From Symbiodinium kawagutii (lineage: Eukaryota > Sar > Dinophyceae > Suessiales > Symbiodiniaceae): DNA of 64,000 bases. A program made the position numbers and the translations under genes. Below are positions 55,683 to 64,000 of this stretch, piece by piece. Under the pieces are notes generated by a model. The model did not search any database and was not told where the DNA came from. It worked only from the letters and a program-made list of their open reading frames with translations. The stretch is taken from contig VSDK01013940.1 of the NCBI GenBank assembly GCA_009767595.1, positions 1 through 64,000 on the forward strand, read 5' to 3'. Numbering within the stretch: the first letter of the stretch is position 1; each line of letters begins with the position of its first letter.

Positions 55683-56605
55683 TCACTCAGGAAGCCAAAC
55701 GTCTCCTGGAACACACTCAGCAATGGCCTCCTCGAACACATACCGAAGACTGACTTCCCCACAAAGTACCTCACCTCGAAGCCGCTCCAGGAGTCCATGC
55801 CCAGCAGGCTGCAGCAAGGTGATCAAGCTCACCTGCTTATCTCCACTGAACTTGTACCAGCCCAAGTCCCTTTGGAGCTCTCCTCCTTGGAGGGCCCCAC
55901 GGAGCGCACCGACCACCTTCTTTCCTTCACTGAGGGGTAATCCTTTCTCCTCACACATCTTCAGGAACCGCTGGTGCCTCTCTGAAGGCTGGCCCCTCAA
56001 TGTCTCGGCGCAATTCTTGTCCAAGCGTCGGAGTTCATCAAAGGAGTCCAACCAGATCACCGTGAGGTCGTCCGTCGATGGGAGCTCCTTGATCTTTGAT
56101 ATTTCACTGCTGGAACCCCCGCTTCCTGGAAGACCAATGTCCTCACGACTGACTGCACCACTGCGACTGCGTTCAGCCAACCCATTGGGACCACAGCCAT
56201 CGCCACATAGGTGGAGCAGCCTGGCTCCTTCCCAACCAAGCCTCCATCCACCGTCTTTTCGAAGCACATGTAGCGATGCCAGGCTGCAGGCAGCCTGAAC
56301 AAATTGAAGCATGAGGTGAATCTTCTGAAGCCCTCGGAATCCACCAGCCAGCAATCATCCTCCCCCTGCTCGCCCCCTTCTACATGCTGCTGGTAGGCAT
56401 TGGTCGGGATGAAGTTCGATATGAAGCGCTGCAGGTCATGCTTCCCTCCATCGACTTCCTTCACCTTCTTGACACCGGCCACACCACTGACCACCAGCCT
56501 TCCCTGGCAATCTCGGAAAACCTCATCCTCGTCAACGCCCACCATGAGCCCTCGTGCAAACCCAGCTGCCACTATCTTGTTCCACTCCTCCTGCGTCGCC
56601 CTCAC
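55683..56605 (-). pseudogene. Reverse transcriptase of the retrotransposon, frameshifted
   Basis: Copies element RNA into DNA. The first frame (56605-56057) carries the finger/palm region RFISNFIPTN, the segment SCFNLFRLPAAW, and the palm motif VVPMGWLNAVAVVQ. The frame changes near 56110-56140. The second frame (to 55683) reads LTVIWLDSFDELRRLDK at the position of the Y-x-D-D motif, with only one of the two Asp retained, and then FLKMCEEKGLPLSEGKK and LGWYKFSGDK, typical of the end of the RT domain. The order and spacing fit a DIRS-type RT. The frameshift and probably motif C make it inactive. Confidence 0.8.
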
Positions 56606-56822
56606 CTTGCTCCGTCCGGTTGCTCCCGCCGTGGAAGCAGGCAGCTGGCGGGGTCCTCAATCCTCTCCTTGCGGGGTGATGGCAGGAAATCAGCAACGTC
56701 CTGCACTGCTGCCTCACCAATTTTGGGCCATGTTGGAATGACATTCTCTGCCACCCATGAAGCTCATGATGGGCTCCCCGCCGGCTTAATTGAATCTTGC
56801 CTCCACCAAAAAGGCCCGACCT

Positions 56823-57800
56823 TCACTGAAGACTGAAGGAAGCGCACTTTTGCGGCACCTCCCCCAGGTCACGAACCCGCTCCACCAAGTGGGTAAAGGC
56901 CACCTTCTGTGCTTTGCTCAATTCAACCTTTACATAGAGGCTGCTCTCGTGGCCTCCTAGCCACAAATAGTTGCTGGCCACCACCAGAAGCCTCACTGCC
57001 ATCAAGGGGGAGCGGTCCTTCTCGAAAAAGTCCTCAACACACCTGCGGTCCAAAGGGAGAAAATCATCTCCACGTTCTTGAGGGGGATCCCTGAGGGGCA
57101 CGTCGTTGGACATCATCCTCCCAACCAATCTCCCCAAAGGTGTGTCAAGGGACGGGAGCCTCAACCACAGGAGCCTCAGCCTGTCCACTGCGCTCCTCTC
57201 TTCTCGACCCTTAATCCCTTTTTGGCCCTTTTTGGCGGGTCTCTCATCTCTTCCTCTGTCGTACCCTCTCACTTTCTGGTCCAGAAGGTACTCCTTCGCC
57301 ACGTAGATCTGCTCGGACCTGTCCAGAAGATCTGGGTTGTCTGGATTGAGCCGTTCCAGGAACTGGGCTGACGACCGATGCCCTTCCTGGCTTGATCGCT
57401 CCGGGGCTTTCACCCGTTGGGCGCTCAGGTAATCGTCCTTAGGTTCAGTTTTCCTGCCAGGCTTTTTGGGCTCATCACCGTCTGTAGATAATGAAAAGCT
57501 GAAAGTGGTGTACTGCTTCCCTTCACCCATTCTGCCCCCATCGAGCCTAGCGCGGTCTCTCTTGACATTTTCAACAGCATCCTTGCTGCCAAGCGCCCGG
57601 GATGTTTCTGGCTGTACTCCACCAACCTCAGTTGGGTGGTCGCCCTTCCCGACGACTGGATGGGGGCCTCCTGAAAAACTGACCCATCTGAGTCACTCTC
57701 ATCCTCCTTTCTTTTCTTCAAACCTCTCAACTCCTCCGCCTCCGAAAGGTCCACGGTCCCTCTTCCGCTCTGGGCCTTCCTTATCATCATCTCTCTTTCG
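56823..57800 (-). pseudogene. Gag/Pol linker region, frameshifted
   Basis: Two overlapping frames continue from the Gag-like region toward the RT. One (57800-57425) reads LSEAEELRGLKKRKEDESD, then RLAARMLLKMSRETALGSMG and SAFHYLQTVMSPK. The other (57530-56823) reads RSSAQFLERLNPDNPDLLDR and VKGREE-like charged sequence, then LVVASNYLWLGGHESSLYV. The parts appear to form one protein broken by at least two frameshifts (about 57750 and 57450). It has a helical, charged composition and no catalytic motif. It probably corresponds to a capsid-like or linker segment, which is an inference. Confidence 0.5.
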
Positions 57801-58691
57801 GCCGCCACCAAAGAGACCAGTATCCTCCTCGATGCTCTCAGAGCTACTCTCCTTGGCCTTCTTTTTCTTCTTTTTGGAGGAGCCTTCTCTTTCTCCCTCT
57901 TTCTTGCGCTTTTCACCCCCGGTCCTGGGGCTAGCGCCTCCACCACTTTCTTTCTTCCTTCCAGAGGAACGTGCGCGCTCGCCTCGCTCCTTGTTCTCTT
58001 TCTTCTTGGCCTTCTTTAATTTGCCCTTCTTCTCAAGGCCCTTCTTCTTCTTTCCTTCAGCCTGTCTCTTGCGTGCTGCCTCCTCAGCAGCCTTAAGCTC
58101 CTTCTTCAAAGCGGCCACCTTCTTCGCGAGGTTCACCTGGTCCTCATCCTCAGAATCGGAGCTCTCCTCGTCTCCGCTGCCGCTCTCCTTCTCATCTCCA
58201 CTCTCTGCCCAAGGCAGGTCATCGCCTCTGTCACCGCCCTTCGGCTTCTCTTGGCTGAGAGCTGTTAGGATGTGTCCCACATCTTTCTTGGGCGCACCCT
58301 TCTTGGTCCACTCAAGAACTCCTGCAGCAGCTTCCCAAGGTCCAATCACCCTGAATTTCTCAAGGTGAACCAGCAAGTGCCTGCCCCTAGTTGCGGTGCA
58401 GTCATGGCAATTCCCCTCACAAAGATGGAACACGCCCTTCCTCTGCAGGCTCTTGCCTGGTCCTTCTGTTGCCCAGCATCTGAAATGAGGATCCCTTGCA
58501 GACAGGCACCTTCCACTGAGGAAGTGGCCGTTCGACCTGGTCTCCAACCGGTCCTCCACCTCCAAGAGCACGGTACCTTGGGCTCTTCCTTCATTGTCTC
58601 TAATGGCTCCTTCAAGGACCTGTCCCTTCTCTGCCTTGAAGGAAAACCACTTCTCGCAGTTCAGCTCTCCCCTAGCCGCTAGCCACGCCAT
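57699..58691 (-). pseudogene. Gag-like protein of the retrotransposon
   Basis: First reading frame of the element. The ATG at 58691 is the first in frame; the open frame extends upstream into the A1 repeat without another ATG. The N-terminal third is a compact domain (LNCEKWFSFKAEKGQVLEGA, with a Cys/His cluster HLCEGNCHDC and then RHLLVHLEKFRVIGPWE). The rest is a very basic and acidic low-complexity tail with Lys runs, as in nucleic-acid-binding Gag proteins. The frame is intact for about 330 codons to 57699, where the coding sense shifts to another frame near 57750. Confidence 0.65.
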
Positions 58692-58714
58692 GTGACTAGG
58701 GGGGTAAGGTTGCC

Positions 58715-58794
58715 TGAATTGCAAAGGCTGCGGTGTCGGTATACATTCATACGTCAGTATGCAGCCAGCAGCTACTTCCTAACTTGGTTCAATA
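58715..58794 (-). repeat. Split direct repeat A1 (terminal)
   Basis: 80-bp A copy at the 5' end of the element, ending CTTGGTTCAATA and followed by host sequence TTTATACTAAAAA. Confidence 0.86.
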
Positions 58795-59417
58795 TTTATA
58801 CTAAAAATATACATCATGATCGAGGTACATGTGTGTATATCAAACAATATATCTGACAAATATCATCAATATTGATTATTGATGCTGGCTGTCTGACAGA
58901 AATTATACGAAGTGCGCAAGGCGAAACACCGTATGCATGATTCTATGTTGGTACAAGCATTCATGATGATTACCCTCAAACCCATTTCATTGGCCAACTG
59001 CATCCACCGGCATCCACCGACTCCCTCCCTGATTCTCTTCGTAATTTTGCTCAGGAGCTGCCATCAGGACGGGTGACCAACTCGAAGCGTGGATGCCACT
59101 GATTGAAGTAGCCTCCCAACTGCCACTTTCCGAGGCACGGCAAACCAATTCAGTGAGCGCGCCCACCCGAAGGAAAGAAACTTCTTTTCTTTTCTTTCAT
59201 TTTCAATCTACAACTTTTTCTTTCATTTGTTCTTTAATCACTGTGTCCTTTGTATGTCCTTTGCATGTCTTGAAGCTGTCCAGTGCAAGCCGGGAAACCT
59301 GTGGTCAACACATCCGCACAGTGACGTCTTGCGTTTGGTCGCATCCTTCCCATCGCCTGTGCCTTTAAATAGACATATCGCCTTTCCTGGGCACATCAGC
59401 TTCATGGCTTCATGGCT
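58795..59417. other. No supported gene
   Basis: AT-rich flank of the retrotransposon followed by mixed sequence; no exon recognised. Confidence 0.35.
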
Positions 59418-59622
59418 TCATCTATCTTCATCCTTCCAAATTTGGGAATGATGAAACATTGCGCTTTCGTCACTTTTTGAGTGTGGCCAAAGCGCGTTTG
59501 CATCGTCGATGGGCTGAAAGCGAACCTTGTATTCCGCATGAGCGGCCTGGGTCTGGTTGTTCTGCTGAGTTCCCCTGGCGAAAGTGAGAATGCCATACTT
59601 CAACAAACGCCCTGCTGAACCG
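59418..59622 (-). CDS. Candidate terminal exon, unknown protein
   Basis: After a GTTCAGCAG acceptor the minus frame reads LLKYGILTFARGTQQNNQTQ, then YKVRFQPIDDANALWPHSK and on to a stop at 59418, about 67 codons. The composition is strongly protein-like (few Cys, balanced charge). A second frame of the same exon is also open but looks non-coding. No family recognised. The upstream partner is probably 59747-59914, but the phase of that junction was not resolved. Confidence 0.5.
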
Positions 59623-59746
59623 TAGGTATTTGGTGCCTTCTGGTTGGCAGCCGAAGAATGTTAATGAATGATGCATGACGATGAATGACGATGAATGATA
59701 GTACTGAATGATGATGAATGCCATTCTGTGCAGAATTTTGCTCAAA

Positions 59747-59914
59747 TCAATGCTTGAAAACAGCTCGAAACCGATACCCAGAGAACTGTGACACTTGGAG
59801 AAAGCTCTGGGGCATTGGGGGCCTCGTCTCATAGGTGCCATTGAGCAGAAGTGCATCGTCGATGGCTACAGTACTTTCCTGGGTGAGTGTGATGAGCTCA
59901 GTGGCCGACCACGG
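59747..59914 (-). CDS. Candidate exon, unknown protein
   Basis: A GCATTGCAG acceptor precedes a frame reading PWSATELITLTQESTVAIDD, then LLLNGTYETRPPMPQSFLQ. It ends at a GTGTCA donor-like site near 59778 or reads on to a stop at 59747. The sequence has hallmarks of a structured protein but no recognised domain. Likely same gene as 59418-59622. Confidence 0.48.
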   Translation of the reverse strand, partial: PWSATELITLTQESTVAIDDALLLNGTYETRPPMPQSFLQVSQFSGYRFRAVFKH

Positions 59915-59959
59915 CTGCAATGCTACCAATTGTATAGATTAGATAGAAATATATGAGAG

Positions 59960-60045
59960 ACATGTATATATATATATATATACAAATAAACAAATATATA
60001 CATATATATATATATCTATATATATATAAACATAATATACATATA
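59960..60045. repeat. (TA)n-rich block
   Basis: TATA runs interspersed with CAAATAAAC. Not coding. Confidence 0.8.
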
Positions 60046-60421
60046 GATACAAATTGGATTAGATGAATTATGCTAAATTATGATAAATTCATGCACAAAT
60101 GTTCTGCTGCTTCTGTGTTTCACTCGGAATATCCAAATGTGGCATCAAAGGCACAAGTTATGACATTCGCCCGGAGGACTGTGAACACGCATGAATGTTT
60201 TAGGAGGCATGAAGTGGTATTCTTGAAGGTATCCTTTGGGGCATTCTTTAAGGCATCCTTTCTGGCAATTATTAAAGAATTAAAGGAATCCTTAAGGAAA
60301 AAAGAATATTCTTTACTTTTTTTTCTGCTCTGTTTGATTTACATCTTGCTGTTCAGGATCACTGGTACCTCCTGCAGGGAAGAGTTGCGAAGCTGCAGAT
60401 GCATCGATCACCTGTGTGCAG

Positions 60422-60838
60422 CTACTCTGCTACACGGGGAGGAATGCTGGCCATCCCCAACGGACTAAAGGGATTTCTTTCACAGAAAATGCGATCAAAA
60501 ACCAAAATGTGCTGTGCCCCCAGAGCCACTGGGCCAAAATTTAGCAAAAATTGTGGTAACGAAATTTTAATTTCAATCACAGCCCCAGTTTTCTGCAAAG
60601 TGGCCAGGTCCTCTCCAGGCTGTTCCAACCATGTCTGCTCTTCCATGGGGCTCAAAGGAAGTTCATCCAACTCTTCTGCAGTCCTTAGTGAGGAGGTCTT
60701 TGGGCCGCGCCATGCTACACCATGCCATGGCTCCCATGTCATGTGCTCTTCTCCATTCTGCTCCGCTCCCAGCTTCAAATTGTCCTTTGTCGATAGAACC
60801 AAGCGCCAAATCTTCAGTTCTCCATGGCAAGCACGCAA
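60422..60838 (-). CDS. Candidate large exon, unknown protein
   Basis: A 138-codon minus frame with convincing composition: CHGELKIWRLVLSTKDNLKL, then an acidic stretch (TAEELDELPLSPMEEQTWLE) and a hydrophobic end (AVIEIKISLPQFLLNFGPVA). Trp and Pro are well distributed and Cys is rare. The first codon of the open frame is not ATG, so it is an internal or 3' exon. No family recognised. A GTGTAG donor-like site lies near the 3' end; otherwise the frame stops at 60422. Confidence 0.5.
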   Translation of the reverse strand: MRACHGELKIWRLVLSTKDNLKLGAEQNGEEHMTWEPWHGVAWRGPKTSSLRTAEELDELPLSPMEEQTWLEQPGEDLATLQKTGAVIEIKISLPQFLLNFGPVALGAQHILVFDRIFCERNPFSPLGMASIPPRVAE

Positions 60839-60901
60839 GTAGAGCCCACGAGTGTGATTACCACCCCAATGTGGCAGGCTAAAACGTTGGGGTTTCCAGC
60901 C

Positions 60902-61328
60902 TCAATGCGGGAATCGCGGAAGCTGGCAAACGGTAGCAGCGTACGAATGAAAACCAAGAAGCATTCCACATGAAACGAATGAATTTTCACATTCAGTCTG
61001 TGCTTCTCGTTTGGAAAATTGAAAAGGTGATTTCCCCCCGCAGGAGCTTCCCCAGGTCCTGCAGGGCTTCTGTAATTCGAACTGCACATCTGCCGGAACC
61101 ACACCCCACCAGTACATCCACACGTTGCGAAAAGCCAAGTACATCCACGAAAAAATCTTAAGTGGCAAATAGTGGAAGTAATGTGGAAGTAATGTGGAAG
61201 TGTTTGTCAAAGATTCACCGCTGTAAGTTTTCGCAATCCCATGCAATCGTTCGCCGAGCGACACTGAGGGACTTCGAGCGGATCCTTGTCTGCCTGCACT
61301 GCGCTCAGGTTGAGGGATCTCAGGATCT
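60902..61328 (-). CDS. Candidate two-exon fragment, unknown protein
   Basis: Exon 61328-61219 follows an AATGCAG acceptor and encodes ILRSLNLSAVQADKDPLEVP, then CRSANDCMGLRKLTA, with GC-rich third positions, ending in phase 0 at a GTGAAT donor. After a 62-nt intron with a CTTAAG acceptor at 61157, a phase-0 frame reads IFSWMYLAFRNVWMYWWGVV, then PADVQFELQK, staying open to 60902. The second exon probably ends earlier. A competing frame in the second exon (reading VDVLGFSQRVDVLVGCGSG) is also open and looks equally plausible. No family recognised. Confidence 0.36.
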
Positions 61329-61977
61329 CTGCATTGCATACATTTCCAAGGACAACATTACAACATATTACAACTTTCTATTACAACATTCTGCCAGACA
61401 TTGCATAAATTTGCATAACATGTTTCTTGGGTTCTGTTCGACTTGATGGGATTGCATTTCACCTTCCTAAAGCTCTGTCGTGATTTGTGTGATCCACTGG
61501 CTATGAGTGATCAGGCGTCCGCCAAATCATCCTAATACAAAAGCATTGTGATCCAGTGATCTTCCCTTTTTGCAATAGCGCAGTGGGGAAAAATTCTCTC
61601 TTTTTTCATGGGTGATTGGACGCTAAGCTAAATCTATCCAAATCTACCTGGTTGATTTTCAGTTGGACCTCTCATCCTGAAGAGCCGTGGTTGTCGAAAC
61701 AAAAGGCTCGAATCGAACATGGGAGAAAAGCAGGCCCAGTAGTCTATTGATTGCAGCACCCATTCACTGATTCCAAGTCAAAAGTTGCAGAGCAAAGGCA
61801 TCGCAAGCATCAATGAAATTCAATCAACATGGAAATTGCAAGATACCTTGGAAGGCTGAGGCTGAGTGCATCGAAGTCCCAAGATCTGCAACTCTAATGC
61901 TTTAAGGCACCACGCCTTGCACAACTTGCCATCGCCATATTTCACCTGCAATACCGACATGCTCGCTGCTCACCATC

Positions 61978-61997
61978 ACCACCGCCACCGCCGCCGC

Positions 61998-62080
<83 letters not shown>

Positions 62081-62081
62081 T
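61978..62081. repeat. (CCG)n to (CGA)n to (CAA)n trinucleotide array
   Basis: CAC/CGC units pass into about ten CGA units and then about fifteen CAA units, in the same register. Encodes His/Arg/Gln artefacts on plus. Confidence 0.9.
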
Positions 62082-62463
62082 AACCGCCACCACCACGACA
62101 AGGATCCTAAGCATTGCAACCACATCATGTTAGACCAAACTCAGAGACTGTGGCCCTTTGAGTTTAGGCCTGCTGCAAACCGCTCCATGTTGGCATAGTA
62201 TCGTTGAATCCCGAGACTCCCTGACATTGTGTGCAACCTGGAGGTGGCTTCGATGCTTGCACAATTCAACATATCTGTCCGTGCCTCTCTCTCCATCAAC
62301 ACGTCCTTCTCTCCCTCTCGTTTCGCCACATCCCTCTGTGCGCTCTCATTTGTCCACAATGTAGCGTCTTCTTAGAGTGCCATACCCGTTTAAAGAACAC
62401 ATGGCCTATCATGGCCCTAGGTTCGTCTTCTCAACAGGGCTTGGTCTGAGATTCGTCTGCCCT

Positions 62464-62757
62464 CTAGGAAACGCAATTGGCGGTCGCCGTGAAATCCTTC
62501 ATTCGTGAGGTGACAGCCAAGTGCCAGAGACATCCAGAGACATGCCCACCTCTTGTGTAGGTCTTCAGAGTTTTGTCTCGAAAATTTGGGAGATCTGGAC
62601 TCACCCTCCTGAGTGTCAGTGAAACCATGGGCCCATGACTCAGCAAAGAAATGAAGGATACCATAGGATACCTATGGATACCTGCTTACTGCTTACCTGA
62701 TCTTACCTCTTGCCTGCTCTGCACCAGGGTCTACCTTGGTAACTTCCCAACATCTGT
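62464..62757 (-). CDS. Candidate three-exon 3' gene fragment, unknown protein
   Basis: Minus exon 62757-62697 or 62757-62707 (alternative GTAAGC and GTAAGA donors) lies after AAAAACAG. Exon 62638-62605 encodes HGPMVSLTLRR before a consensus GTGAGT donor. A 42-nt intron then leads to a terminal exon 62562-62464 encoding TYTRGGHVSGCLWHLAVTSR and on to a stop. The phases agree for both choices of the first donor, but they imply different first-exon frames. An ATG-containing exon may lie near 62844. The exons are small, so a chance fit is possible. No family recognised. Confidence 0.3.
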
Positions 62758-63216
62758 CTGTTTTTCACGCTTGCACTGGGCTTACACCTGAAGCCTGTGC
62801 TGTTCTTTGTCCGGCACAAGTGGTCATTGTTTCTCATCTTCAGATTTATAGACGAGTTCTACTGATGTCTGACCATGTCTGACCTTGCCTTGCCAAGGGT
62901 GCTTCGTAACAAGCTTCCTCCATTGGTCATCTGCAATATCGTAGCTCCAAACAGCATACCTCTCCGGTTTGCCAAGCTGACATAGTTAAAGGAGAATCGT
63001 TTAAGACAATGGAATGCAATTTTGGACAAATTAAATGCACAATACCAATAATATCAATAATCATGATAATGATTAAAAAATCATGGCAATGATAACAGTA
63101 CTCACTATCAGACACTTACAGTCCATATACTGTAAAAGAATCTATTGTACAAGATTTTGAGGGGCTCAATATTTTTCCGTCCGTATAGGTGCGTATGCAT
63201 CTTCCCCGTGCCCAGT
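62758..63216. other. No supported gene
   Basis: AT-rich around 63000-63110; short frames only. Confidence 0.35.
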
Positions 63217-63256
63217 TAAGAATTTGAGGGGCCCTCATTTCGGGACTAAATTCTTA
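63217..63256. other. Nested inverted repeats
   Basis: Perfect 9-bp arms TAAGAATTT (63217-63225) and AAATTCTTA (63248-63256) enclose an inner odd palindrome GAGGGGCCCTC (63226-63236). It lies about 70 bp before the terminal tandem array. Confidence 0.75.
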
Positions 63257-63323
63257 AAAAACAATGGTCCAGTTATTGCTGCTGCCGTCGCAATTAGTCC
63301 AAGAACCAATGGATTTTGCAACG

Positions 63324-64000
63324 GGGTACCTGGAGAGAGTCGAGCCCCCAACCACAGAAAATCAAAAAACTCTTTTCAGGTTCCGATTTTCTTTTTTTGA
63401 TTTTCCACCCTTCAAAAATCAACCAGCCCCAAAGATCCGTCCCAGGCCCCAGAACCAATAGACTTTGCCCCTGGCAAGCCCGCGAGCATGAAATAAGGCC
63501 CCAAACGAAACAAGCAAACCTCAGGGTACCTGGGGGGGAGTAGAGCCCCCAACCGACAGAAAATCAAAAAAAAACTTTTCAGGCTCCGAAAAGTTTTCTT
63601 TTTTTCCACCCTTCAAAAATCAACCAGCCCCAAAGATCCGTCCCAGGCCCCAGAACCAATAGATTTTGCACCTGGCAAGCCCGCGAGCATGAAATAAGGC
63701 CCCAAACGAAAAAAGCAAACCTCAGGGTACCTGGGGGGGAGTAGAGCCCCCAACCGACAGAAAATCAAAAAACAACTTTTCAGGCTCCGAAAAGTTTTTT
63801 TTTTTTGATTTTCCACCCTTCAAAAATCAACCAGCCCCAAAGATCCGTCCCAGGCCCCAGAACCAATGGATTTTCAACCTGGTCACCGCGGGTGACAGAA
63901 AGGCTTAAACAACGCAGGCAGGCCTCAGGGTACCTGGGGGGAGTTGAGCCCCCAACCACCAGAAAATCAAAAAAAAAAACTTTTCAGGCTCCGAATTTTT
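63324..64000. repeat. Tandem repeat of about 200 bp with A/T hairpin, running off the window
   Basis: GGGTACCTGG recurs at 63324, 63524, 63725 and 63928, giving periods of 200, 201 and 203 bp. Each unit has a G-run/C-run pair (GGGGGG...CCCCC around GAGTAGAG), an A-rich/T-rich inverted repeat around AGGCTCC, and a conserved CAACCAGCCCCAAAGATCCG block. In the third unit the arms 63760-63781 and 63789-63813 are complementary over 22 bases with one mismatch and a three-base bulge. The fourth unit is cut by the window end. Confidence 0.88.

Larger units (their letters stand above)
52601..58794 (-). mobile_element. Tyrosine-recombinase retrotransposon with split direct repeats (PAT/Ngaro-like, DIRS order)
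   Basis: A decayed element of about 6.2 kb. Read on the minus strand it has the order A1 (58794-58715), coding region, B1 (53128-52937), A2 (52936-52857), a 64-bp linker and B2 (52792-52601). The A copies are 80 bp and about 89% identical; the B copies are 192 bp and about 96% identical. This A1-ORFs-B1-A2-B2 plan is the hallmark of PAT/Ngaro-type elements. The coding region shows Gag-like, reverse transcriptase, RNase H, methyltransferase-like and tyrosine recombinase motifs. It is GC-rich relative to its surroundings. There is no target-site duplication; ATA precedes B2, ends A2 and ends A1. Multiple frameshifts show it is no longer autonomous. Confidence 0.85.

Noticed and set aside
1-64000. 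Search by eye for tRNA, 5S rRNA, U6 and dinoflagellate spliced-leader sequences
   Set aside because: No stretch matched the conserved boxes I know (for example the spliced-leader core ending in GGCTCAAG); absence by eye is not proof.

Overview
The window looks like one end of a nuclear chromosome or scaffold from a dinoflagellate, probably of the Symbiodiniaceae type. The reasons are the plant/alveolate heptamer CCCTAAA at base 1, very low gene density, heavy simple-repeat load, genes broken into small GT-AG exons, and a tyrosine-recombinase retrotransposon whose protein motifs resemble those I know from dinoflagellate proteomes. The organism call is an inference; no rRNA, tRNA, spliced-leader copy or named housekeeping gene was recognised to anchor it. 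Bacterial features such as operons and ribosome binding sites do not apply.

Layout. Positions 1-6.6 kb are subtelomeric: a short telomere stub, a 31-bp repeat holding TTTAGGG in the opposite orientation, interstitial telomere stubs that each run straight into a microsatellite, strand-asymmetric tracts almost or completely free of T, and about 3 kb of a degenerate 24-bp satellite organised into 165-193 bp higher-order units. Positions 6.6-12 kb hold unrecognised sequence, a 242-bp tandem duplication, an AT-rich block and about 1.7 kb of a hairpin-forming TTAGGCA/TGCCTAA repeat. From 12 to 50 kb scattered candidate exons sit in repeat-rich DNA. Almost all read on the minus strand, and several neighbours join in phase across GT-AG introns, some only 40-60 nt long. 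An unsequenced 137-base gap lies inside a hexanucleotide array at 45.5 kb.

The clearest element is at 52,601-58,794. It is a roughly 6.2-kb decayed retrotransposon on the minus strand with split direct repeats in the order A1-ORFs-B1-A2-B2. It encodes, in order, a Gag-like protein, reverse transcriptase, an RNase H N-terminal motif, a methyltransferase-like domain, the rest of RNase H, and a DIRS-type tyrosine recombinase. Frameshifts have broken it. It lacks a target-site duplication and shows ATA at both ends and at the internal junction, as expected for integration by a recombinase from a circle.

From 59.4 to 62.8 kb further minus-strand exons follow. The window ends in a roughly 200-bp tandem repeat, each unit carrying an A/T-rich hairpin, that runs off the right edge.

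Limits: exon models were assembled by eye from open frame, codon composition and splice consensus. Apart from the retrotransposon and one beta-propeller-like exon, none of the proteins was recognised.
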